64,000 nucleotides of DNA from Bacteroidales bacterium (GCA_017437755.1 JAFRXI010000068.1:32266-96265), one strand, 5' to 3'. Counted from the stretch's first letter, positions 8,022 to 16,488 are shown. The notes: generated by a model not told the origin, from the sequence alone. Numbers and translations are program-made.

Positions 8022-9110
8022 ATGGACAGCAAAAACCTGATGGAAATTGCCGGGCGCTTTGACGTCAAAGGCAACATAACCGGTGCCGCACCACTTGGAA
8101 ACGGCCTGATCAACGACACTTACCGAATCAGCGCCGACGGCGGGGTGGACTATGTGCTTCAAAGGATAAACAACGCCATCTTCACCGACGTGGAGCTCCT
8201 GCAGCGGAACATAGGCGCGGTAACAGCCCATCTCCGCAAGAAACTCATTGCCTCCGGCGATACGGATATAGACCGTAAAGTCTTGAGGTTCATTCCATTA
8301 AAGGGCAGCGATAAGACCTGGTGGACCGACGGACAGACCTACTGGAGGCTATCGGTTTTCATTCCGGGGGCAAGGACATTTGAGACCGTCAATCCCGAAT
8401 ATTCCTATTATGCCGGAAAGGCTTTCGGCAAATTCGAGGCCGACCTCGCCGACATTCCGGACTCCCTTGGCGAAACCATCCCGGACTTCCACAACATGGA
8501 GCTCCGGGCAAGGCAACTCTCAGATGCCGTAAAGGCCGATGCGGCCGGAAGGCTCTCTATCCCGGAGGTAAAGGCCCTGGTGGATGAAGTCGTCTCGTTC
8601 TCACACGAGATGTGCAAGGCGGAAAGGATGTACCGTGAAGGTATCCTCCCCAAGAGGGTATGCCACTGTGACACCAAGGTCAACAACATGATGTTCGACG
8701 AGGATGGCAATGTTCTCTGTGTCATTGACTTGGATACTGTCATGCCCAGCTTTGTCTTCTCCGATTTCGGCGACTTCCTCAGGACTGCCGCCAACTTCAC
8801 GGCCGAGGACGACCCGGACGTTTCCAAGGTTGGATTCAACATGGAGATATTCAAGGCATTCGCCAAGGGATACATGGAATCTGCAAGGGTTTTCCTCACA
8901 CCGGTGGAGAAGGAGAACCTGCCATACGCAGCATGCCTGTTCCCGTACATGCAGTGCGTGAGGTTCCTCGCCGACTACCTTAACGGCGACACCTACTATA
9001 AAATCCGATATCCAGAACATAACTGGGACCGCTCCCGGAACCAGTGGAAACTCTTCCAGGAAGCCCGCGCACACTCAGGCGAGATGGAAGGATACATCAA
9101 CAGCCTCTGA
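8022..9110 (+). CDS. NahK-like aminoglycoside phosphotransferase-fold sugar kinase
   Basis: The 362-residue protein has the APH/choline-kinase fold. An N-terminal lobe with GNGLINDTYRI and YVLQRINNAIF is followed by the catalytic loop HCDTKVNNMMFD (about residues 209-220) and the metal-binding VIDLDTVMPSFVFSDFGD. This pattern is typical of N-acetylhexosamine 1-kinases and their Bacteroidota relatives, often labelled mucin-desulfatase kinase, which phosphorylate N-acetylglucosamine or N-acetylgalactosamine at O1 for salvage. The exact sugar is inference. It starts 2 bases after the hydrolase stop and abuts the convergent gene at 9111 with no gap, so no separate terminator is visible. Confidence 0.8.
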   Translation: MDSKNLMEIAGRFDVKGNITGAAPLGNGLINDTYRISADGGVDYVLQRINNAIFTDVELLQRNIGAVTAHLRKKLIASGDTDIDRKVLRFIPLKGSDKTWWTDGQTYWRLSVFIPGARTFETVNPEYSYYAGKAFGKFEADLADIPDSLGETIPDFHNMELRARQLSDAVKADAAGRLSIPEVKALVDEVVSFSHEMCKAERMYREGILPKRVCHCDTKVNNMMFDEDGNVLCVIDLDTVMPSFVFSDFGDFLRTAANFTAEDDPDVSKVGFNMEIFKAFAKGYMESARVFLTPVEKENLPYAACLFPYMQCVRFLADYLNGDTYYKIRYPEHNWDRSRNQWKLFQEARAHSGEMEGYINSL

Positions 9111-10352
9111 TTACCTGACCGTAAACCTCAATCCGAACTGAAGGCTGAAATCGGCCGGACGTACCGAATAGACCGTCCTGAGCGGCGAGGAGTTATGGAA
9201 ATGGTATGTGAATCCCGGCTCGGCGTAAATGCCGAGCCATTTTGTTGCATTGAACTGAACGCCGCACCCGGCGTCGGCCGACCACGATATGTTGCCGTCA
9301 CCAACGCTTTCAGGCCCCTCGGAAGATACATTGTCGAACCTGTGGAAAACAGTCTCCTGCCTGGCCCCGACGCATTTCCGCACAGCGGCACCCACAGAGG
9401 CATATATATCCACCATCCGGAATCTGAGAAAGTCGTAACGGACCATCAAAGGGATACCCAGATAATTGACCGTCTGGGACATATCGTAATAATTGCTGTC
9501 GGTCCCCGAATGGAACGATGATATCAGCCGGGAATATATCAGTCCGGTACCCACCGACAGGCGGTCAGTAATTGGAAAGCTCAGGGTAATACCCGCATTT
9601 ACAGGAAGTTCATGCCGCTCGGTCGTGGTTGTGGGCTTGTTTGCGCTGAACAGCATCACGTCCGACATCGTCATTGCAGAAGCATCGCCCGATGCCTTGG
9701 TAAACGGGGACGCCACTCCGTATCCGGCCTTGGAGGAGGAGGCGACGGACGGATTGGACCCTGATATCCCTATGGAGATGCCGCTCCGGTTTTTCCTTAC
9801 GGGAACAGGCTCAGGCTCCCCTGCTTCCGGCAAGCCGGCAGTCTTGGCTGTTTCTGGTTTCCCGGGGGGGCCGGCAGGGTCGGACGGAGCATTCATTTCC
9901 TGCGTAACAGGTTCGGTCACAGATTCTTCCGGTATTGCGACCGGAACGCACGAGTCAAATGATTCGACCGTTTCCAATTGGTTTGGGACCACATCATGGA
10001 ACTGCCTGCCGCCGGACTTGGGAAGAGTCGCAGCGGCCATGCCCCGGTTTGTGAAACTGGAGCCTGTTGAAGCGTCAAGTGCATCGAATACGGGTGCTTC
10101 CACCACGCTGATCCGGTAATCCGGATTGTGGGCGGCTTCCTTTACAGGCGATTCCGTCCTGAGTGGCAGCACCACCGCCACGGCAACTGCAGCGGCGGCC
10201 GCCAGGCCGGAAGCGATCTTCCAGAAAGGAAGGGCAACCAGACGCCTGCGGGAGGTCCCGGAGGATATCCCTTCCCAAAGGCCCTCCGGCACAGGAGCGG
10301 AATAATCCTCGAACCGCTCCCGTAAATCCTTGATCCACTTGTCGTTATCCAT
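9111..10352 (-). CDS. Outer-membrane-type beta-barrel protein with cytoplasmic anti-sigma-like N-terminus
   Basis: This 413-residue protein starts with an acidic soluble segment (DLRERFEDYSAPVPEGLWEGI, the type seen in proteins paired with ECF sigma factors in Bacteroidota). A transmembrane helix follows (about residues 43-66, Ala/Val-rich), then a long Pro/Glu-rich linker (about 67-200), and finally a C-terminal porin-family barrel of about 170 residues ending in FSLQFGLRFTV. The start codon lies inside the 3' end of the sigma-factor gene (8-base overlap), so the two are coupled. I infer it anchors and controls the sigma factor. The unusual point is one chain apparently spanning from cytoplasm to outer membrane; the barrel could instead be a periplasmic or inner-membrane-associated fold. 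Confidence 0.75.
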   Translation of the reverse strand: MDNDKWIKDLRERFEDYSAPVPEGLWEGISSGTSRRRLVALPFWKIASGLAAAAAVAVAVVLPLRTESPVKEAAHNPDYRISVVEAPVFDALDASTGSSFTNRGMAAATLPKSGGRQFHDVVPNQLETVESFDSCVPVAIPEESVTEPVTQEMNAPSDPAGPPGKPETAKTAGLPEAGEPEPVPVRKNRSGISIGISGSNPSVASSSKAGYGVASPFTKASGDASAMTMSDVMLFSANKPTTTTERHELPVNAGITLSFPITDRLSVGTGLIYSRLISSFHSGTDSNYYDMSQTVNYLGIPLMVRYDFLRFRMVDIYASVGAAVRKCVGARQETVFHRFDNVSSEGPESVGDGNISWSADAGCGVQFNATKWLGIYAEPGFTYHFHNSSPLRTVYSVRPADFSLQFGLRFTVR

Positions 10353-10923
10353 TATCGTGACTCTTTTTATACTCCATTATCCATTTTGAGAGAATCGCCC
10401 TTGCCCTGAAAAACTGCGAGGCGCTGCTGTTCTCCTTTATTCCCAGCATGGACGCTATCTCCTTGTGGGAGCGGTCCTCAAACACAAACAGGTTGAAGAC
10501 GGTCCTGTATCCCTGCGGCAGCTTCCTTATCATCTCCATTATCACCGGCATGGGAATATCCTTGAAACCGGGATCCTCCTCCTCATCTCCGGATGTTTCC
10601 GGAATGTTGTCGGGCACGGGATCACCCTTTCGCTTCCGCAGCGACTTCAGGCAGGCATTCACCACTATCCTGGTCATCCAGGCCTTAAGGGAGCCCTCGC
10701 CGCGATACTCGAACCGGTCGAGGGAAGTATAGATCTTTATGAACGAATCCTGAAGGATGTCCTTCATGTCACCGTCGTCGGGGATGTACCGGGAGCACAC
10801 TGCCGCAAGATACCCGGCATAGCGGTCGTAAATCTCCCGCATCGCCCCGGCATCTTTTCCTGCCGCCATGGCTACGAGCCTTTTCTCGGCCGTATTATCT
10901 TGCCGTACAGTATGCAAACTCAA
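10345..10923 (-). CDS. ECF-type RNA polymerase sigma factor
   Basis: The 192-residue protein has the sigma-70 region 2 (about residues 25-95, with REIYDRYAGYL, DMKDILQDSFIKIYTSLDRFEYRGEGSLKAWMTRIVVNAC split by a short loop) and region 4 (about 125-180, with LPQGYRTVFNLFVFEDRSHKEIASMLGI). This is the group 4 layout that directs RNA polymerase to specific promoters. It overlaps the upstream lipoprotein gene by 29 bases and the downstream barrel/anti-sigma-like gene by 8, which suggests a tightly coupled regulatory cassette. An internal Met at residue 19 would remove the first overlap but would trim part of region 2, so I keep the longer start. Confidence 0.9.
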   Translation of the reverse strand: MSLHTVRQDNTAEKRLVAMAAGKDAGAMREIYDRYAGYLAAVCSRYIPDDGDMKDILQDSFIKIYTSLDRFEYRGEGSLKAWMTRIVVNACLKSLRKRKGDPVPDNIPETSGDEEEDPGFKDIPMPVIMEMIRKLPQGYRTVFNLFVFEDRSHKEIASMLGIKENSSASQFFRARAILSKWIMEYKKSHDNG

Positions 10924-11599
10924 CAGTCTTAACCGTTCCCTCCAAAGATTTATACAATACCTTAAGTGTCACTGTTTTACCTTCCGTATCCGGAAGGGAT
11001 GAGAGGTCGAATGCCACAAGCGCGTCGGAAATGCCCTCCATGGGGTCGTTGTGCGCGTCGTGAATGAGGAGCAGCTGATAAGGATCCTTTGACGTCCCTC
11101 CTACCAGGGAGAGGTCGTGCCTCACCTTCCCTCCCCACCAGGCGGTATAACGGATGGTAAGGTATCCGCCTTCGCATGAGGTCATCCAGTTGTCTACGAT
11201 GTCAAGGGGATCTCCGGCGGGAGCAGCTCCGGACTTGTATTCACCCGTGGTAATGGGATGAGTGTCAATCGGTTCCATCCAATTGACATATACTTCAGGA
11301 GTTTCGCCGTCAGGAGTGTCCAGAAGGATATAGGAAACCACCGCCCTGGTCCCGGGACCGGAACAGACATCCTGGTTGGAAATCAGGGCAAAGGTATCGG
11401 CATCAATCCAGAGGTAATACTTTCCATCCTTTATCACAACTGTGACCGTAGCCTCTTTGGCGGCTTTTTTGCCGTCCGAATAATACTCTCCAGAATTGGA
11501 TGAGGGGAAAGCCATTTCCCTGCTGTCATACGCCTTTGAGCATGCCAGAACTATGGCGGCAGCAGCTGAGAGCGTGATTATTGTCCTGAAAAAACTCAT
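10895..11599 (-). CDS. Putative lipoprotein in sigma-factor operon
   Basis: The 234-residue product begins with a lipoprotein signal, MSFFRTIITLSAAAAIVLAC, with Cys20 as the likely lipidated residue. The frame opens 7 codons earlier with GTG; I chose the ATG at 11599 because it begins the n-region of the signal cleanly. The mature part looks beta-rich and contains no motif I recognise. Its 3' end overlaps the start of the ECF sigma-factor gene by 29 bases, so it is probably a cell-surface or periplasmic member of the same response system, either a sensor or an accessory factor. Function is unknown. Confidence 0.7.
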   Translation of the reverse strand: MSFFRTIITLSAAAAIVLACSKAYDSREMAFPSSNSGEYYSDGKKAAKEATVTVVIKDGKYYLWIDADTFALISNQDVCSGPGTRAVVSYILLDTPDGETPEVYVNWMEPIDTHPITTGEYKSGAAPAGDPLDIVDNWMTSCEGGYLTIRYTAWWGGKVRHDLSLVGGTSKDPYQLLLIHDAHNDPMEGISDALVAFDLSSLPDTEGKTVTLKVLYKSLEGTVKTVEFAYCTAR

Positions 11600-11663
11600 C
11601 TTCAACCGATTATCTGCCACTTAAATCCGCATTGCGGAGAATCTTGCACGGGAAAAGGGAAAA

Positions 11664-12290
11664 TCAATCAAGATGTTCGATCGTAACCCCCTCAAGGAGC
11701 GTGAGGATATGCTCGATGGCATTTGTATAATTCCGCTGTTTAAGCCTGATGGACACTTGAAGGCGTCCGTCGGAAAGGCTGTAACGTTCCACTTTGACCC
11801 CCTCCTTTCCAAGGACCGACAGTACTTTCATCAAAGTATCCCTGTCAGTGGCGGAGACTCCCAGGGATACCATCCTGTCGCCGTACCGGAGAGTGATAAA
11901 GTGCATGGCTTCCAGGCAGAAGACGGTCATCAGCGTGGCCGCTACGGATACGGCGAACATTCCGGCCCCGCATGCAAGGCCGATTGCCGCCGCCACCCAC
12001 AGGCCGGCGGCGGTAGTGATTCCCCTTACGGCATTCTTCTGGAAGATAATGACGCCGGCACCGATGAATCCGATTCCGGATACCACCTGGGCCGCGACCC
12101 GGGATGCATCATGGGCCTGCCCGTCAAAGGCAAACTGCGATATTATCATGAACAGCGCACTTCCGAGCGCGACGATGAAATGGGTACGGAGTCCGGCTTC
12201 CTTGGCACGGAGTTCCCTCTCCAGCCCGATCAGGCCGCCCAGCAGTCCGGCGACCAGCAGTCTCATTATGAAATTCCATTCAATGACCAT
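11664..12290 (-). CDS. MgtC/SapB family membrane protein
   Basis: The 208-residue protein has the MgtC-type membrane domain (about residues 8-140) with the family hallmarks RLLVAGLLGGLIGLERE, GLRTHFIVALGSALFM, VSGIGFIGAGVI and GITTAAGLWVAAAIGL. A small cytoplasmic C-terminal ACT-like tail (about 145-208) follows. Family members are linked to growth in low magnesium and, in pathogens, to inhibition of the F-type ATP synthase; the role here is not shown by the sequence. Four to five membrane helices are visible. It is separated from the lipoprotein gene downstream by 64 bases and may be a single transcription unit. Confidence 0.88.
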   Translation of the reverse strand: MVIEWNFIMRLLVAGLLGGLIGLERELRAKEAGLRTHFIVALGSALFMIISQFAFDGQAHDASRVAAQVVSGIGFIGAGVIIFQKNAVRGITTAAGLWVAAAIGLACGAGMFAVSVAATLMTVFCLEAMHFITLRYGDRMVSLGVSATDRDTLMKVLSVLGKEGVKVERYSLSDGRLQVSIRLKQRNYTNAIEHILTLLEGVTIEHLD

Positions 12291-12342
12291 GGAACAGTGA
12301 TTTTAAAGATATGAAGCCTTTTTCGGTATCTGTCGCCAAATC

Positions 12343-12819
12343 TTACTTCCAGTTCTTGTAAGGGTTCTTCATCAACATTGAATTGAAGTACCTGGGGTCG
12401 CCGGTGACCTCTTCGCCGAGCCAGGAAGGCTTGTCAAAAGGTTCGTTCTCGTCGGCGAGTTCAACTTCGGCCACTGTCAGGCCCTCGTTGTCGCCGTAGA
12501 ACTCGTCCACTTCCCAGGTATGCCTGCCGTCGGTGTTCTTCACAAGATAGCGGGTCTTGTCGATGACTCCGGGCTCGGCCAGTTCAAGCAGCGAGCGGAC
12601 CTCGTCCACGGGGATTTCCTTCTCCCACTCGAAACGAGCCGCACCGGATGCGTTGCCTATTCCCTTGACGGTGATGAAGCCCTTCTCCCCTTTCACCCTT
12701 ACCCTGACCGTCCTTTCCGGGACGCTGCAGAGATAGCCCTGGGTGATGCGGGTAACCTTGAAAGCCTCGGGTTTGAAATCCCCCTTCACCAAAAATTTCT
12801 TTTCAATTTCCAATGCCAT
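12343..12819 (-). CDS. CYTH-domain protein (triphosphate tunnel metalloenzyme)
   Basis: The 158-residue product consists of one CYTH domain. The N-terminal signature LEIEKKFLV contains the ExExK motif, and alternating basic and acidic strand residues (RITQGYL, VRVRVKGEKGFITVKG, FEWEKEIP, WEVDEFYGDNEGLTVAEVELADE) line the expected tunnel. Such single-domain bacterial enzymes, related to NE1496 and CYTH inorganic triphosphatases, hydrolyse tripolyphosphate or nucleoside triphosphates; substrate here is inferred only. The frame starts upstream with TTG, but the ATG at 12819 begins MALEIEKKF, right at the domain. It stands alone between MgtC and a divergent SEC-C gene. Confidence 0.85.
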   Translation of the reverse strand: MALEIEKKFLVKGDFKPEAFKVTRITQGYLCSVPERTVRVRVKGEKGFITVKGIGNASGAARFEWEKEIPVDEVRSLLELAEPGVIDKTRYLVKNTDGRHTWEVDEFYGDNEGLTVAEVELADENEPFDKPSWLGEEVTGDPRYFNSMLMKNPYKNWK

Positions 12820-12863
12820 GGTCCTATTCGTTTGCAAGCGGTTTGTCTATCATGCCTATGGTT

Positions 12864-12962
12864 CTACCTGGCTTTCTGCGCCTGCGCCGCCTGGAACACC
12901 AGCAGCAGCGAGGCGATGAAGATCAGTTTACGTCTGGCTAAGTCAGAATTATTTCTTACCAA
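12864..12962 (-). pseudogene. Isolated signal-peptide remnant (or very short secreted peptide)
   Basis: A 32-codon frame starting at TTG 12962 encodes a near-perfect Bacteroidota signal peptide, RRKLIFIASLLLVFQAAQAQ, and then stops 3 codons later. There is no ATG. It is most simply the 5' end of a lost secreted-protein gene, lying between the CYTH gene and the promoter of the SEC-C gene. A functional mini-protein is possible but not supported. Confidence 0.35.
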
Positions 12963-12973
12963 GATAGTGTTTT

Positions 12974-13007
12974 TTTGAATAATCGTGGTAAAAATATGTT
13001 ATTTTTG
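12974..13007 (+). promoter_or_regulatory. Promoter of the SEC-C gene
   Basis: TTTG at 12974-12977 and TATTTTTG (TAnnTTTG) at 13000-13007 are 22 bases apart, close to the Bacteroidota promoter layout. Only 7 bases separate the -7 box from the ATG at 13015, so the transcript could be leaderless. Confidence 0.5.
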
Positions 13008-13014
13008 CACAGTT

Positions 13015-14286
13015 ATGAACAGGCGTAATCCGGAAATAGAATCGGTATTCAACTCCTTCCAGAAGGTGGAGCTGGAGGATTTCGGCAGCATTTTCGGGAA
13101 GGAACTCTCCTCCAGGCTTAAGAAATCCGAGATGGTGGGCGCCTTGTCGTATTATATTGAAAGTCATCCCCGGAAATGGCTCTCATGCATGCTGGAAAGG
13201 GATCTGAGGCTTCTCAAGACCCTCGTGGACGCCGGTCCCGGGAAAACTGTCTACATGGATTATCCCACCTATCCGTCAATACTGGAGGCGGCGGGCCTGA
13301 TCGAGGGCAATGACGACGGCGACAATTTCCACGCCTGCCGGATCTCAAGGGATTTCCATTCCATAGTCGCGCCCTATGTGGACGATGTGTTGCGCGAGGG
13401 CGAACAGAGCGGCCGGTTCCGTATAGAAAGGGTGGCGCTGGGAATCCTGAACCTCTACGGAGTCCTTCCCTACGAAGATTTCCTGGACCTGATCACGGAT
13501 TGGTATGAAGACACCTACGGATCTGATTTCAAATTCCTTACGCAGTCACTTAAGGCGAGTCCCCTGCTGAAGGTGGCCCGCTGTACCGACAGCGACGGGA
13601 ACGGCGAGTTCGTCTGCTCCCCCTGCGTGGAAGCGCCGGAGCGTGTTATCGACGCATGGGCCGGCTTTGAAGACATAGTGGAATTCATGTCGTTCGGGTA
13701 CGATGAAGTGGAGGATGCCGGAAACGGTGCACCGTTTTTCACCGTGGGGCTCAAGACTCCCCAAGGCAAGGCCCTCGTAAGCATGCTTACTGAAATCGGC
13801 TATTCCGGTTCGCAGCTGGTCAGGGCAGAACACGACCTGTGGCTGTACGCACAATCCGACCTGGACAGCGCCGCCATGCTCGACAGCGTGGACTACATGC
13901 TGGACATGGTTGGGTCTCCGTCTTCTTACAGGGCCTGCCTCAAAGTGATGTCGGATTATATCAACAGCGTTCCCAAATGGGTTCTGGGCGGACATTCCGC
14001 CAGCGATACCGGATACCTCCTGGTGAACCTCGTACCACGGGAAGACACTGTTGAAGAACCGTCCCCGGCCGACGGCGAAGTCCCTTCCTGGAACATGCCA
14101 AAGCCTACCATATCTGAGGGTTACACCGACCTTATCGAGAAAAACGGAGCCCTGGAAGCATTGTCAGCCATACTGCCCGAAGGATTCCCCTTCGGGATGG
14201 CAATCCCCCATGTCTCCCCTGAAGATCCCTGCCCCTGCGGCAGCGGGCTGAAATACAAGAACTGTCACGGAAAACTCCTGTCATGA
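13015..14286 (+). CDS. SEC-C metal-binding domain protein
   Basis: The 423-residue protein is mostly of unrecognised, probably helical sequence and ends with a SEC-C zinc-binding module, PCPCGSGLKYKNCHGK, the Cys-x-Cys-x8-Cys-His motif found at the C-terminus of SecA and many plant and bacterial proteins. I see no SecA motor domain. The region from about residue 20 to 330 resembles the long N-terminal parts of Bacteroidota YecA/SEC-C proteins and gives no catalytic hints. A GTG further upstream is in frame, but the ATG at 13015 follows the -7 box properly. The stop overlaps the next start (ATGA), coupling it to the phosphodiester glycosidase gene. Confidence 0.75.
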   Translation: MNRRNPEIESVFNSFQKVELEDFGSIFGKELSSRLKKSEMVGALSYYIESHPRKWLSCMLERDLRLLKTLVDAGPGKTVYMDYPTYPSILEAAGLIEGNDDGDNFHACRISRDFHSIVAPYVDDVLREGEQSGRFRIERVALGILNLYGVLPYEDFLDLITDWYEDTYGSDFKFLTQSLKASPLLKVARCTDSDGNGEFVCSPCVEAPERVIDAWAGFEDIVEFMSFGYDEVEDAGNGAPFFTVGLKTPQGKALVSMLTEIGYSGSQLVRAEHDLWLYAQSDLDSAAMLDSVDYMLDMVGSPSSYRACLKVMSDYINSVPKWVLGGHSASDTGYLLVNLVPREDTVEEPSPADGEVPSWNMPKPTISEGYTDLIEKNGALEALSAILPEGFPFGMAIPHVSPEDPCPCGSGLKYKNCHGKLLS

Positions 14287-15179
14287 AAAGATTCCTCCTA
14301 CTCTTTGCGGCCGTGCTGTCCGCCTCCGCCGCAATGGCCCAGACCACCATTACCTCCGCCGACTCCCTCGCATTCATCAATGCCGACTGGAACATCTCCT
14401 ACGGCGACAACGGCGCCGAGGTGAAAAGCGCAGTGATCCCGATGTTCGGCGGCCACCAGAGCGTATTTGTAATCAGCTATCCCATAGCTACTTACGAAAC
14501 AGCGATAATTGTCGGAGAAGGATTTGGGAAGGATATTCCCCTGACCGTCGACAAGAGGGGGCTCGCCAATCATTCCGATATCACCAGCGCCCTTGGAAAG
14601 GCATCTGGTGCAGAGTATGCCATCAACGGCAACTACTTCAACATGAAAACCCGGTATCTGACCTGCTACACCAGGCTTCGCGGCGGTTACCAAAGCACCC
14701 CCACCAGTCCCAGTGAACTGAACAGGGTCAACGGAGCAATCGGCATTCGCCGCGGCGGAAAGAAGCTCGTCATTACCGAGGGTTGCAATCCCAAAAAACA
14801 TTATCCGGTGATGATGGCAGGGCCGGTGCTAATCCTGGACGGCGAGGATTTCCAGTACGACGTTGACAAGATGAATCCCAAATACGTCAGCAACTTCTAT
14901 TCAAAGAGGCACCCGCGTACGATTGTGGGGTATACCGGAAAAGGCGGTCGCAAGGACCGCGTGTGCATGATAGTGATCGACGGCAGGGTTCCCGGCAAGG
15001 CCGACGGCGCCAGCATCCCCGAATGCACCGCCATCTCCCGCTACCTGGGCCTTTCCAACTCCCTCAACCTCGACGGCGGCGGCTCCACCACAATCTGGTC
15101 CGAAGACCACGGCGTCCTCAACCACCCCAGCGACTACGGCGAGGAGAGGATCGTTCCTACGGTATTGATTGCGAGATAA
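14283..15179 (+). CDS. Secreted phosphodiester glycosidase (NAGPA/DUF2233 family)
   Basis: The 298-residue protein has a signal peptide (cleavage near AMAQT) and a NAGPA-type catalytic domain. Visible hallmarks are EYAINGNYFNM (about residues 114-124), ARG-type HPRTIVGYTGK near 206, the metal/phosphate region VIDGR near 235, and NLDGGGSTTIW near 262. The human relative removes N-acetylglucosamine from mannose-6-phosphate diesters; bacterial members act on cell-wall or exopolysaccharide phosphodiesters. The substrate here is unknown. It is translationally coupled to the SEC-C gene by ATGA and is the last core gene before the accessory island. A decayed relative occurs at 20440-21324. Confidence 0.87.
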   Translation: MKRFLLLFAAVLSASAAMAQTTITSADSLAFINADWNISYGDNGAEVKSAVIPMFGGHQSVFVISYPIATYETAIIVGEGFGKDIPLTVDKRGLANHSDITSALGKASGAEYAINGNYFNMKTRYLTCYTRLRGGYQSTPTSPSELNRVNGAIGIRRGGKKLVITEGCNPKKHYPVMMAGPVLILDGEDFQYDVDKMNPKYVSNFYSKRHPRTIVGYTGKGGRKDRVCMIVIDGRVPGKADGASIPECTAISRYLGLSNSLNLDGGGSTTIWSEDHGVLNHPSDYGEERIVPTVLIAR

Positions 15180-15220
15180 GGGGGATTCTCTGCCCTCCCC
15201 CGTTCCTTCCGGATTTCTTG

Positions 15221-15330
15221 GTTGGAACGCACTTGTAGCGTGCTTCCCGTCCCTGTTTTTTGGACGGGGAGCACGAATTACCCGCTAAAACGCGTTTCCC
15301 GTCCCTGTTTTTGGGACGGGAATCACGGTA
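15221..15330 (+). repeat. Paired-hairpin dispersed repeat, left copy
   Basis: About 110 bp containing two successive hairpins, CCCGTCC/GGACGGG (around 15246-15269) and CCCGTCC/GGGACGGG (around 15298-15320), joined by an AATTACCCG..AAAACG linker and closed by CGTG/CACG pairs. It is about 75-80% identical in the same orientation to 38302-38410. It sits right after the last core gene on the left side of the AT-rich island. Confidence 0.85.
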
Positions 15331-15447
15331 TCGAAACCCGGTGCAATTCAGGAATAACAGTGTCCCGACGAAGGGTGCGGCGGGGAAGCAATATGGGCGT
15401 TGACTCAGTCCGGAGGTAGCGTTTGCCAGGATTACCTTCAAGTCTGA

Positions 15448-15558
15448 TTATTTCGGTTGCAACCGTAGATTTTCCAAAATTCTTATGGTTTGAAATATAA
15501 AATCGCTATCAATGCTCAGTCTCACAAAGGAAGAATGAATAGGAGTTTCTATTTTCAT
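15448..15558 (-). CDS. Possible 36-residue ORF
   Basis: Starting with ATG 3 bases after the stop of the hypothetical gene at 15562, this frame encodes 36 residues beginning MKIETPIHSSF with no recognisable domain. The close spacing suggests a small operon partner or the remnant of a gene. Support is only frame and position. Confidence 0.25.
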   Translation of the reverse strand: MKIETPIHSSFVRLSIDSDFIFQTIRILENLRLQPK

Positions 15559-15561
15559 CGT

Positions 15562-15816
15562 TTAATACTCCTGCTCCAGTTCCAACTCTAGTTCTTCCAA
15601 CCTCTCTTTGAGTAATGCTATACTATCTCTAAGAATTTGAACTTGGATGTCAAACACCTCCGGGGTTGGACCAAATCTCCTATATAGTTCCATGCTATAC
15701 TTATTTACAATCTCCCAGTGAAGCGTCAACACTTTTAATCGCCATGGAATATTGTTAATTATACTGTAGGATTCTAGATGGTCCTTTAGGTTATATGAAC
15801 TATTATACTCAATCAA
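15562..15816 (-). CDS. Hypothetical protein with C-terminal coiled coil
   Basis: I do not recognise this 84-residue product. It lacks a good ATG: the best start is TTG at 15816, and the frame stays open another 19 codons upstream (encoding a Lys/Asp-rich stretch), so it may be the truncated 3' end of a longer gene. The C-terminal third (about residues 55-84) is strongly charged and Leu-rich, with a run of Glu and Leu that should form a coiled coil. It is AT-rich like the rest of the island and lies downstream of the secreted protein gene at 15874. Start and integrity are uncertain. Confidence 0.4.
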   Translation of the reverse strand: MIEYNSSYNLKDHLESYSIINNIPWRLKVLTLHWEIVNKYSMELYRRFGPTPEVFDIQVQILRDSIALLKERLEELELELEQEY

Positions 15817-15873
15817 ACTTTTATTTAGGTCATTTAAGACCCATTTCTTTTTGTCGCGAAGATGTCGTTAAAG

Positions 15874-16488
15874 CTATTTAAACAATTTGTCAAGTTGAGT
15901 TTCGCGAATATCACGATTTCTTTGATCAGAAATAATTACATCAAATTCATCTATGAGTTCTAGAATCTCATCAGGTTGTAATACTATATATGTACCATAC
16001 GCATGTTGAATGCCCCCATTGTTTACTTGTCTTGCTATGAAATGAAAAGTGACACTGGGGCCATCTGAATCATAATAATTAAAAGTACAATCAATTTCGG
16101 TATCGTTAGGATGGCTGAGATCGAAACAACTTATTTCACTATAAGAGATTTCTATCGGCAAATCCTTACTATAATAAGATAAACTATTCTCTTTTGCTAC
16201 GTTCCCCCACTCTTGACATTTCATGCTAGCTGTTCTCAAATTACTCTTGAACCTTGGAATAATATCATTATGAATATAAACATATAAATCAACATCACCT
16301 TCAACGCGCCTACTCCAATACTTTGTCCAAATTGATAAATTATAATAACCCGATGAATTTTTATAAGCAGAAACCCAAAATTTATTACCATTATTTGTTC
16401 TATACGATCCAGGACCATATATCCTTTCAAGAGAGTATAAATCTAAACTCGAAAAAACAATCATTATAAATAATAATACTTTTTTCAT
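15874..16488 (-). CDS. Hypothetical secreted protein
   Basis: The 204-residue product starts with a clear signal peptide (MKKVLLFIMIVFSSLDLYS, cleavage near residue 19). The mature part is rich in Tyr, Asn, Ser and Asp, and contains two Cys (about 91 and 121) that could pair in the periplasm. No family is recognised. Codon use is AT-rich and unlike the GC-rich core genes, fitting recent acquisition with the island. A transposase scrap and a stray lipoprotein C-terminus lie just upstream, suggesting that this edge of the island has been rearranged several times. Confidence 0.6.
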   Translation of the reverse strand: MKKVLLFIMIVFSSLDLYSLERIYGPGSYRTNNGNKFWVSAYKNSSGYYNLSIWTKYWSRRVEGDVDLYVYIHNDIIPRFKSNLRTASMKCQEWGNVAKENSLSYYSKDLPIEISYSEISCFDLSHPNDTEIDCTFNYYDSDGPSVTFHFIARQVNNGGIQHAYGTYIVLQPDEILELIDEFDVIISDQRNRDIRETQLDKLFK

